From: Diplonema papillatum
Lineage: Eukaryota; Euglenozoa; Diplonemea; Diplonemida; Diplonemidae
Assembly: GCA_030068145.1 (NCBI GenBank)
Contig: JAPJBO010000598.1
Location: forward strand, 62,001 to 126,000
DNA length: 64,000 nt
Direction: 5' to 3'
Shown here: one piece after another, positions 41,587-51,080 of the stretch
Numbering within the stretch: the first letter of the stretch is position 1
Layout of the letters: every line of letters starts with the position of its first letter
Notes under the pieces: model-generated
The model's database searches: none
Told to the model about the DNA's origin: nothing
Seen by the model: the letters and a program-made list of their open reading frames with translations, nothing else
Position numbers and translations under genes: made by a program

Positions 41587-42180
41587 AGTACGTGCGCTCG
41601 GCTAAGGCCGGTGCGTGGCGAGACTGGAGGCAGCAGTTAAAGTTCGGGGAACAGTAAAGTTAGGGCGAAGCTAAGTTCGGGCAATGCTGGTGAAGCTAAG
41701 TTCGAGTGATGCTTAGTTCGGGCGTTGCTAAGCGCTCAGGCTGCGCTGGTACTAAAAAACAGTTCGGGCACGAAGCGAAGTTCGGCCAGGGTGTAAAGTC
41801 CGGGTGAAGCCAAGGTCGGTGCTCGTACCCGGGGGAACACCCCCCCCGGACCCCCCCCGACCCACCGAGTGCGGGAAAAGTTTGGCGCTGGTACCCGGGT
41901 GGGCGCCCCCCCCGCCGCCCCCCCAAAGTTCGGGCGGAGCTAAGTTCTGAAGCTCAGTTCGGACGATAATGAGTTCGAGTGATCCTAAGTTCTGGTGAAG
42001 CAAAGTTCGGGCGCAGCTGAGTTCGGGCGAAGCAACGCTCGGGCGAAGTTAAGTTCTGGCGAAGCAAAGTTCGGGCGATGCTAAATTCTGGTACGGGCGC
42101 AGCTGAGTTCGGACGAAGCAAAGTTCGCACGAAGCTGAGTTCTGGTGAAGCAAAGTTCGGTTCTCGTAGCAAGTTTGGCC
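41587..42180 (-). repeat. Minisatellite arm, right
   Basis: Inverted counterpart of 30465-31035, starting GTACGTGCGCTCGG and including a C-rich insertion near 41820-41930. Confidence 0.9.
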
Positions 42181-42315
42181 TGTGATGGCAAGCTCGGCCG
42201 CCCGACTCCGTTAACCGCGAGATACTGAGAAACTCCGCCAAAAACGCAATTTTCGGGCACATTTGACCCCGAAACGCAACAAAACTCGAAAACAATCTTC
42301 GACCGGAAAAATGTC

Positions 42316-42391
42316 ATGGGCGGGGTTCGAACCTGGACTCACCGGCCTGAAGGCCGGCGCCCGGTCACTCTGCCACCCGCATACCTTCTGC
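42316..42391 (-). pseudogene. tRNA-like/SINE-like sequence
   Basis: Minus strand has TGGCAGAGTGA (A-box-like) and GGTTCGAAC (B-box-like) about 30 bases apart, with a strong GCCGGCC/GGCCGGT hairpin between. The acceptor and T stems do not pair well and a 7-base anticodon loop is not formed, so a working tRNA is unlikely. Confidence 0.3.
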
Positions 42392-42858
42392 GAGGAAAAA
42401 AAAAAGCTTGCCCGGCTCTTTCCAAAAACAATACACTTTTTTCATGAAGAAAAGCCGGGTTGGCTCGAATAGAGGCTATTCACATTGCATGTTCATAGGA
42501 CCTCCAGTCTCGAAAAAAGTTAACATTCACTGCTTTTTGGGGTTTTTTTTTTCACCAAATTTATGGCCCATAGTGGCCAAGTATGGGTCAAAAGTGCGGT
42601 TGTATGCAGTTTTTGCTGCCCCAGAAAAATAATGCTGAACCACGCCCGGGTGACGCCCCCCCCTCCCAAACCACACTGTCACCAGCACCGTCTGATGGTG
42701 TGGGAAACCTGGCACCCCTGCCAGCTCAAAGAACGTCCATCGTGAGAGAAAAAATGTCTCTCACTGGTCAAATGTGGTCGGAAATTGGGGAAAAAATCCC
42801 CACTGTGTGTTCGTTTCTTGTTTTTCGGGTCTCGGGGGCCTTGTAGAGGTCCCGAGGG

Positions 42859-44097
42859 GTGGAAAAGGCCTCGAGGCAGGGAAAACGGTCGCCACGAGGG
42901 GCCCCGGAGGAAAACGGAAAATTTGGCAAAGAGGCGTGTTCAGCGTTAGTTGCCGCGATGACAGAACCAAAGTACGCAGGCTTGGTGATCATCCTTGCAG
43001 GGTACCAACGGGAAATTTCTCGGATGCTTGACGTCAACCGAGGGTTGAAGAGCCGGTTCACTCACTTTTTCGACTTCCCCGACTGGACCCCTTCAGACTG
43101 TGCAGGACATTTCACTCGGCGCGCGGCTGCAGACAGCTTCGTTTTGGAAGACGGCGTGGCTACCGTTCTGGAAGAAAGCTTCACGCAATTGCTCAAACTG
43201 GACGGCTTTGGCAACGCGCGGGATGTAGACCTCGTGTGGAAGTCAGCTTTGCGCGCAAGGGCGACTCGCGTAATGGAGATAGACGAACCTGATACAAGTA
43301 CCCAGCACCGAGCCCTCGAGAGAACCGATGTTGACACTGCCGTGCGAGAACTTATCCGGGTGCGGTCTACGAGTAGAGGACGCGCCGAAGACGACCTGTT
43401 TCGCCAGAGTCAAACCGAGCTACCTCTGCAGTCAAGAGAGCGCGAAGAGGCGCACGACGGCGAAGTTGCGGGCAACGAGAAAGTACCCGGGGTGCAAGAT
43501 GCTGTCGTGTATAGTGAGAAACAGCACGAAGCACAAGCCGCTGAAGATGTGTGCAATGAGAAAGAACCCGGGGTACAAGGTACCGATTGTGGCGTCGTGG
43601 GCAATGAGAAGGAATATGAGGCACAAGACGCCGAAGCTGTGTGCAATGAGAAAGAACCCGGGAGGCAAGCTGCTAGTAAGAAAGAACACAACACCGAAGC
43701 TGTGTGCAGAGAGAAAAAAATTGGTGTGCAGCGCGCTCAAATCAGCGTCGTGTGCAGTGAGAAAGAACCCGAGTTGCCAGGCGTACAATCCGGCTCCGTG
43801 TGCAACGAGGAAGAAACCGAGATCCCACAAGCAACGCGAATCGACGAGCAGGAGGATCCGAACGAAGCAGCCCCGACAAGGCGTCTGTACGACTCGGACA
43901 GCCGTACTTCGGAGGAGGAGGCTGCGCTGACTGAGTCACGCGACGCTACGGTACCAGCTGATGTTTGGGCCGCACTGAATCAAGCGAAGGCCGAGGCCAA
44001 GCAGCGGGCGCTGGAGCAGCGGGCCGAGAAGATGCGCGCAGAGCAGGAGCGGAAACAGCGTGAAGCCGAAGTCATGGAAGCGTACAGAGTGGAGCAG
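42859..44097 (+). CDS. CbbX/SpoVK-type AAA protein, penultimate exon
   Basis: The frame reads FGKEACSALVAAM, then VIILAGYQREISRMLDVNRG, KSRFTHFFDFPDW and FGNARDVD: the post-Walker-B part of a CbbX-type AAA+ domain (sensor 1 and lid). Walker A and B are not in this frame, so upstream exons exist or are lost; the 5' edge is uncertain (GTG 42859; a splice acceptor near 42880 is possible). Next come ~6 degenerate repeats of the type VCNEKEPGVQ, then a charged coiled coil. It ends at cag/gtatgt (44097/44098), phase 0. These multi-AAA proteins are common in fungi and various protists; their cellular role is poorly known. Confidence 0.8.
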
Positions 44098-44555
44098 GTA
44101 TGTCCATCCATTGTCTCGGGTAAACACAGATTTTCTGAGAAACGCAGATCTAAAACGTAGGTACACCCACGATAAACGGGTCAGTCGATATTCGATTCTG
44201 CGTAGAAAAAGGCCTACTTAGGCCTGGGCATATAAGACGATGGAGAAGGGTGTTTGGACAGAAAGATTTTGGCAAAGTAGTCCGTGCATTAAGTCCTGAG
44301 AAACGGAACTCTATCAAGGTTTTCCGGATGGATTTGGACCACCACACCTCACAATACGGGTTCAGGAGGGTGCAGGTCGCATACCCCACATCATCGTTCT
44401 TTGCCTGAATCTTTTTCTACCCAAGCCCCTTCTGTTTTGACATCCTGGCCTCGGATGTTCGAAAATGAACGGGTGGACCGGCTCAGTATTCCAGCTACAG
44501 GGCCTTGTCGCCATCAAAACTAAGCCATTCAACCTATCTTTACCGCAACTCGCAG
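44098..44555 (+). other. Intron (GT-AG, phase 0)
   Basis: The donor GTATGT and acceptor TTTACCGCAACTCGCAG join VEQ directly to ERIRRIRANK, continuing the coiled coil in frame. The 458-bp intron has in-frame stops. Confidence 0.82.
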
Positions 44556-44840
44556 GAACGCATTCGTAGAATTCGAGCGAATAAGAGGAGACAGACGGCG
44601 GAGAAGCGTGCCAAACGGCTGCACGATGCGATGCTAGCCGAGCTGGTGCGCCGGTGGGAAAGCGAAGAAGCCGTCCGGCGAGAGGAGGCGCGCAAGGCAC
44701 AGGCGATCCAGGAAAAACTGCGCACATTACGCCGTTGCCCAGCGGGGTTCACGTGGTTCCACACTGGCGGGGGTTGGAGGTGCCGGGGAGGTACGCACTT
44801 CGTCTCGGACGACGAGCTGCAACGAAGCATCGCTTCTTGA
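44556..44840 (+). CDS. CbbX/SpoVK-type AAA protein, last exon
   Basis: 94 codons to a TGA. The coiled coil runs to about residue 65 of the exon and ends in CPAGFTWFHTGGGWRC, then GGTHFVSDDEL. This Cys-Pro-x-Gly-Phe...Arg-Cys...Gly-Gly-x-His-Phe-Val-Ser signature is, from memory, the conserved tail of large CbbX-type AAA proteins in fungi, which supports both the family call and the splice. Confidence 0.82.
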   Translation, partial: ERIRRIRANKRRQTAEKRAKRLHDAMLAELVRRWESEEAVRREEARKAQAIQEKLRTLRRCPAGFTWFHTGGGWRCRGGTHFVSDDELQRSIAS

Positions 44841-46140
44841 TGGAAGGGGCACACTTGTTGGCGGAGGACTTGACTGTGGAATTCGGGCCACTGCCAGTTC
44901 GACTACGACTCCGTCGTGCTTGGCGTCTTATTGGTGCTATGCCCTCGCACGAGGCGGTAAAGATCTTTTGCCATGCTTTGGAGTCAATCAGCCCAAGAAC
45001 GAGTACGATGTAATTACCGTGGGACAGGGAGTGCCAAAAAAACGCCGTTCGCACAGCAGTTTCGTCGTCGGCTGCTGGACGTCGCGCAACAACGTGGCTG
45101 TCTCGACCGGATGCTCTACGTCCGTGCCATGAAGTTACGAACCGGGAAAAAACAATACCCCGACACGATACATACCTCCCTTTTCTTCCCATGGCCTCTG
45201 CGGTCAACCGGAGACTTTAAAATACCGAGCTGTGTTTTTTAACCATACTCCAACTCTCTTTTTCCCTTTCCTCTGGTTCTATGTTTCGCCAACGCGAGGC
45301 CTCTTGTAGCCTCTTCGGACAATTGTGTGTCATTAGGCGCACCAATACGAGAAAATTAACCAACTTTTCACCGCACATTGCATACTTACAAAACGATAAA
45401 CAGCCGGTCGGTGCTCAAACAGACGAAGTGCCGTTTTCAGTACTAACAATCTAGCGGGTTGTCGTAGAATGTATAAAGGCTATAAAGACGTAGCGCGTTT
45501 CGGTGGTTGCCCAGAATTCGAGAGAAAGTGAACCCTCTCGGCTCGTGGCACGTCGTAGGTCAGCCTGACCGATGTGCTAGACGACAATAATTACAAAGCC
45601 TTGTAGGCCAACCGTAATATCGAAAATACTGAAAGTCGGCTTCATTTTCACATGAGATATCGCAACGGCCGGGCCTCTCAAGTCCATCATTTTCAACGTT
45701 TCAGCTCATGTGGCTATGTTACGCGTTCCATTTAGAACCAGTTCCGAGGGAAACAGGTTGCTTCGTTATCGTAGAACTTCTTCCACACGTACCCCCTCAC
45801 CGACGTTTCTTCGTACCCCATCGGGAGTGAGGAGCTCCCCTCGGGGAGCGAGCTGCAGTCAACATTAAACGTCACCAATCCTCTAGAAAATGAGGGACAC
45901 CTCTCCCCCATGCCTCCTCCTCCTACCTCATTTGACCGTCGCGCCACGTCCTGTGGTCAGCAGCTAGAATGATTCAGCTCTTTGCTTTTGCATTCGCTTT
46001 TCTCTGCTGAGCCCCTGAAGCGTCTCCTCAAAGATAATACGAGTTGTAATGCATGACTGCATTCTTCACGACAGTGTGCCAGTATAGCGTAGTATGAAGT
46101 GCCGATACTGCATCGTGATAATGTCAACGGCAGTAGCAAG
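44841..46140. other. Intergenic, no gene seen
   Basis: No domain, RNA or clear repeat recognised. The beginning is presumably the 3' UTR of the AAA gene. Confidence 0.55.
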
Positions 46141-46365
46141 TGCAGCGTTTCAGGATGGCTAGCAAGGGTTATCCCTCAAAAAGGGACGACTGCATCATTC
46201 GGGGCCTGTGGACAGGATCGTCAATGTGTCACCACTTCAAGTGCGTATCACTACGTCTGTCATGTGTCACAACGGCGCCTGTTCCGTCAGAGCGTATTAT
46301 GATGTCTGCCACGTGTCACAGCGTGTGTTCTGGCAGAACGTCGCATCCACAGAACGGAACTCAGG

Positions 46366-48676
46366 ATGGGAAGATCAGACAAATATCCAAAGCGGCGAAT
46401 GGGCATCCCGCAAGCAGAGTTGAGTCCTTGCCTGATGCCACCCCCGCGCGACGCTTGGCGCGGATGGTTTACAGAAGCGACAGCCTCTGTCCAGCCCGCG
46501 CATCGGACATCCAAAGAAATTTGTGATGATCCCCGGGGCGAAACGGCAGCCACCCAACGTGTCCAAGAAGCGCTCGCTGCCCCCTTGAGTGCATCCAGGC
46601 ACCAGGCCCGCAGGCGCAGAAGGAATGGGCAAGCGCACAAGGCAGTGTTTGCAAACGGGTCCCGCAAACAATTCTACCACCACCACCCCGACCGTCATCA
46701 CGACCACTCTCCGGCAGAGCACAGCGGAGCTTCAGCCGGCGACACTGCTTTAAGCGCTTTGTCTGAGCGTCAGTTATCCCGTACCTCCGACGATCGGAGC
46801 ACTTGGGGTCCAACGGACACCGATAGTAGTCTGTGCGACGAGAAGGCTGGCGGTGTCGTGCAGTCTCAGCGCGCTGGGACCACGTCTCCTTTTCCCTGCG
46901 AACCCCTTGAGTGCGACTCCAGTTCAGAGCTCGCGCAGTGCAGCTACGACCGACGCAGCGACAGGGGCGGAAGCGCGTCAGGGGCGAGCGCGCACAGCCC
47001 GCGGGCCAATGGCGGGCAAGCTTTGGCCCGTGTTGCCATGGAAGCCCACCCTTCGCCAGCTGCGGGGTGCGCGGCGGTTGATGGTAGCGCATCCGCCCCG
47101 TGTTCTGGCTCGTCCGCCTTCGTCGCCGACCACGCGCCCCCCGCTGAACGGGGGACGACGGCCCGCGACAGCTGGCATGGCGACCAGCATCCGCGCGTCT
47201 CCTCTCCCTTCGAGTGCGAGCCCGCCGCGTTCGAATCCGGCGCGGAGCGCTCGCAGGGCAGGGACAGGCTCCTCGGCCTCGCGCGACTCTACGACCGCGC
47301 CGGGGACCCAGCGGCGGCGGGATCCCGAAGCGTGTGGGAGGTTGCGGTCACGGCCCCCGTTCCGTTGCTTCCTCCTCCCGGTGCCCCCGCGGGCACGCAT
47401 CCCGCGCATTGTTTCGCGCCGCCGAGCGCGCTTCTCGTGTGCGTGCTGCCGGCATTCACAGCAACACCCTCGATGGACGCAGGCCAAGCCGCCGGGGGAG
47501 GCGGCGAAGATCGCAGCGGCTTTCAATCCGCGGCAGCACCGGCGCACCGTGGCGGCAGGATGCCGGCCGAGTGCGCCGCAAGCGGCGAGGCAGCTGCGGC
47601 GCCAGACGGTGCGTCAGCAGCCGGTCGCAGCGAGCCGTCCGCGCAGGCGGCGCCACCCGGCGCAAGTGGCGGGTACAGCGGGCAACGAAGCGCCGCGTGG
47701 GGGCACGGGTCTTCCGGCGCGAGCCGAGGAGACCGGGCGGAGCGTGTGGTCGGACCAGACGCAAGGTCCCTGCATGCCTGCCTCCCGCCGCAGGCATGCC
47801 GCGGCGAGCCGTCCGCGCAACCGGCGCCACCCGGCGCAAGCGACACCGCGAGGGAGCACGGGTCTTCCAGCGCGAGCCGAGGAGACCGGGCGGAGCATGT
47901 GGTTGGACCAGACGCAAGGTCCCTGCACGCCTGCCTCCCGCCGCAGGCATGCCGCGGCGAGCCGTCCGCGCAACCGGCGCCGCCCGCCGCAAACAGCGAA
48001 AGCTCCACTCGCGGGGCCGCGCAACCCGACTGCACGCGAAGGCGGAGCGCCGCGCGAGAGCACCGGTCCGCGAGCGCACCCCGAGGGCAGGCCGCCAACG
48101 GGTGCCGAACCGGCAGCGCCGGGGTGGCGGCGAGGGCTGCCGCCGCGCCTTCCGAGTGCCGGACAGCCGCGGGCGAGTGCGGCGGGTCTTCCTCCTCCGG
48201 GGGGGGAGCTGCACTTGAAACTCGGCTTGCACGCGCAGGCGCAAAGCCGAGGGGGGGCAGTAGAGAGTTGAGCGAGGCGACGCTGCCGCGCCCGGGGCAA
48301 GGAGGGCACGTCCGCCCGGCCGCAGCGGGGAAGGGCGAGGGTGAGTCGCCGCTGGTTGCGGGGGTGGCGCGGATGGTCGAGGCGTGGGTTGCGGCGGACG
48401 CGCCGGCGGCGGGCGCGCGCCGGGCGCCGAGCATCTTCGAAGGCAACGTGCCGGCGGGCATCGGCGTGCCGGCGTACGTCGCGCGGCTCGCGCGGCGCGG
48501 GCTGTGCCCCGACGACGCGGTCCTGGTCGCGGTGCTGGTGTACATGGCGCGGGTGCGCGCCAGCGGCGTGGCGCTGTCGGCGTACAACGTGCACCGGTAC
48601 CTGCTCGCCTGCTTTGTCCTCGCCCTGAAGGCAACCTCGGACCGGTTCTACAGCAACGCTTTCTACGCGTCCGTCG
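46366..48676 (+). CDS. PHO80/P-U type cyclin, 5' exon
   Basis: ATG at 46366. About 660 residues of Ser/Ala/Pro/Arg-rich, probably disordered sequence carry two copies of a 51-residue repeat (GPDARSLHACLPPQACRGEP; 153-bp DNA period, 47704-48009). The cyclin box begins about residue 665: VARMVEAWVA, PSIFEGNVPAGIGVPAYVARL, YNVHRYLLACFVLALKATSD, YSNAFYASVG. It stops at the usual VGG point, where a donor (gtcg/gtctgc) at 48677 fits an intron; continuing the frame gives only a few non-cyclin residues. The second half of the box was not found downstream, so the gene may be cut short. Such cyclins pair with CDK/Pho85-like kinases. The N-terminal extension may be overcalled, since other frames are also open in this GC-rich DNA. 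Confidence 0.7.
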
Positions 48677-48720
48677 GTCTGCGTTGCCCTCTCTCATCCC
48701 CATCTCCCACTTTCTTTTAA

Positions 48721-48895
48721 TATGCATGTTTGATGTTAGCATCAAACATGCATGATAGCCAGTATCCTGCCTACACACTAGACTAATATCTCCCGCTCCC
48801 TCTCCCCAAGACAAGACTTGATGCTGGCATTAATCGTGCAGGAGAGGCATGGCGTTTTGTTAAACAATGAAACCAAGATTTCCCCCCTACCAGTT
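48721..48895 (+). repeat. Palindrome-rich short repeat, two copies
   Basis: Variants of a ~75-bp repeat with TTGATGCTAGCATCAA-like palindrome, CATGCATG, a GAGGCA..TGCCT hairpin and an AAGATTTTCCCCCC end. Other copies are at 59145-59220, 60118-60350 and, diverged, 54436-54490. Located just after the cyclin exon. Confidence 0.75.
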
Positions 48896-50260
48896 CTCCC
48901 TCTTTGGCGACGCGGGCGTCAAGAGGCTGCTCATTGGGTCCCGGAAGGTTGCATCGACTCACTCAGTGAAACTGTAAGTCGTTTCATCTCGACAGCAGGA
49001 CGACGGCCCCGTGGGAATGCATTGTGCGCTTCACTCGTTGACGATCTTGACTGACAATGAATTGAACGCGGAAGGAAGAAAACTAAACGGGTTGCACGTA
49101 CGATGGGGTAACCCCCCGAGATAGCCGCTGAATGGTGAGAGAAACAAGCTAGCCCAGGAGGTCACACTACCAACTTTTGTTTTCCGATTCCTTTGGAATC
49201 CGGCGCCCAACACCTTCCTAGTGAGAGGTTCGTTACGCGCTTTGCATTCCCACGATGAATCGACATAATGGCTAGCTTACGGCGAGCTCAACGATAGTGC
49301 AAGACCACCTGCAATGGATGCTGCTCGAGCGATGCGTTCATAGTTGGCGGCACACGAAACCCAGGCAAGTTTCAGTCAGCAGTTCCTGCGCATTCTCCTT
49401 CCCTTTGTTTTGCCTTACGGCAGTTGCCAACTCTTGTCCTCCCGTCTAATTCGTAAAATGTTCGAGCGTGTTGTTCGCAAGTCCGAACCTGCAAGTCGAC
49501 AGGCGCTAAAGCAACGAACCTTCCCGCACCATGAACAACAATCCCTACAGGCGGCGTCCGACTGCTCGACTTGAACTTGCTCGAAAGCTCGCTGCTGTCG
49601 CTCCTCGACTGGTCGCTCTTTGTCTCGAGGGCAGAGGCCAAGCGTAGCACTCGGGCTGCCACTTCTGCTGCTGCGGATGACGCGATTGCTTGGTTCTCAT
49701 GAAGAAGAAAAGATAGATGCCAGGACTCGTTGGTGTGCTCTGGTGAGGACCCGTTCAATCATCTATGAAGGCAGAATTCGCCAGGAACGTTTACTTGGAA
49801 ACGTGAAGCCGTCAGGTCTGGAGACAGGCTTGCGCAAGCAATATTGTCGCAAAAAAGCCACCGAGAGCATTTACTCTTGAAGGCAGCTGAAGTCGCATAT
49901 ACACGGGAGGCAGGCTGATTGGATCACAAGGCAGATTCTCACACTCGCGTGTATACTTTTGAAACAATAGTGACAGTCAACAACACAACGCGGCAGCAGA
50001 CCAACCATACGTAAAAGTCCGTGCACTTAGTTTCGTGAAGCAACGTGCACGGAGTGTTGAGCGAACTTTCACTCGAAACGCACTTTCCTGCGCAAACCAA
50101 TGAAGACACGCAGGCAGTTAGTGCTCCCGACTCCCTCGAAAAGAGGGCATCACGAATCTTGTGCGTGAGATTAGGCGGGTTCCTTACAAATTTCACCCGA
50201 ATCCCCGTTCGTCATCTATATCACAACCGCGTTCTTTTCCTTTTCCAACTCTGGCTGGGG
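48896..50260. other. No gene seen
   Basis: Only a word resembling the end of YR block B (GCATCGACTCACTCAGTGAAACTGTA near 48951-48976, partial match) stands out. Confidence 0.5.
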
Positions 50261-50264
50261 GCCA

Positions 50265-51080
50265 GCTTTTGGTGGTAGGTAAGGAAAGGTTGACAGATGA
50301 CACACTCTCTTTGTGTGTAGCAGCACCATGCGTGCCTCTGTAGAAGGCTGATCCATTCGAGATACATACCACGTCCTCACTTCCCTCGAAAATCTACTCA
50401 TCATCCGGACCACCGGCAAGTTCGGGGATGGCTCAGGCCGGGATAAACCCGGGAGTAGGGTGAGGGCTTCGCGTGGTAGGTGGGGAAAGATTGAGACGAC
50501 ACTCTCTCTTTGTGGTCGTTACATGCGCCTCTGTGGGTAACTGATTCGAGATATGTACCACGTCCTCACTCTTCCTTCGAAGTTAACTCACCTCCTGAAC
50601 CACCAGCAAAGTCGGAGAGTATACCCGGCCGTGGGGAGAGACGAAGATCCTTCTTTGTGGTAGTACCACGCGGACCTCTGGAAAACCGGTTCGAGATTTT
50701 GGTCGCTCTCTCTTCCTTCTGATTAATTTCATTGGTCGAACTACGAGCAAACCTGCACGGTGAACTCCAGCAACTTTTGCTCGAGCTGAAGTCCGGCCTA
50801 GTCCGGCCAAGTGCGGGTGACCACACCGGGAAATAGGGTGTGCACACCCTATTTCACACCCTATTTCCGGGTGTGACACACCCGCTTTTGGTGAGTCTGG
50901 GTTCACTCGAGCAAAAGTTGCTGCAGTTGACCGTGTGGAGAGATCAGGCTGGGCTAAACCCGGCACTGGGATAAGACCGGCTTCGAGTGGGAGGTAACGA
51001 AACGTTGCAGCGCCATGCGTATGCTGGTCCGCCACATATTTCACCCACCTCCCTCAGGATCAATTCATTTAACGAGCCAA
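50265..51080. repeat. Degenerate ~200-bp tandem repeat
   Basis: Three to four diverged units share GTAGGT.AGGAAAG, TGCGCCTCTGT, ATTCGAGATA..TACCACGTCC and GGCCGGGATAAACCCGG. No coding potential. Confidence 0.65.
50753..50925. repeat. Inverted repeat within the tandem array
   Basis: CAGCAACTTTTGCTCGAG and its complement CTCGAGCAAAAGTTGCTG flank a tract of GGGTGTG/CACACCC hairpins (50827-50882). Confidence 0.8.

Larger units (their letters stand above)
30465..42180. mobile_element. Composite bounded by inverted minisatellite arms (~11.7 kb)
   Basis: The left arm (30465-31035) and right arm (41587-42180) are inverted copies of a CCCGAACTTTGCTTCG minisatellite. Both end inward at the same unique sequence (CAGTCTCGCCACGC...GCGCACGTAC) and outward at AGGCCAAACTT. 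The matching unique ends argue that the arms are long TIRs of one element or of a large foldback. Between them lie the Ulp1-DDE gene, two opposed 41-bp satellite arrays, a YR-retrotransposon remnant and the TIR recombinase element. No clear target duplication is seen outside the arms. Confidence 0.5.

Noticed and set aside
42316-42391. Functional tRNA
   Set aside because: A- and B-box-like words are present but the cloverleaf does not form.
47214-48814. Overlapping GC-rich ORFs in other frames and on the minus strand of the cyclin gene
   Set aside because: Arg/Ala/Pro-rich shadows; only one frame leads into the cyclin box.
48818-49054. Second exon of the cyclin
   Set aside because: Lacks any of the expected ELN..E..FL residues and overlaps the palindrome-rich repeat.
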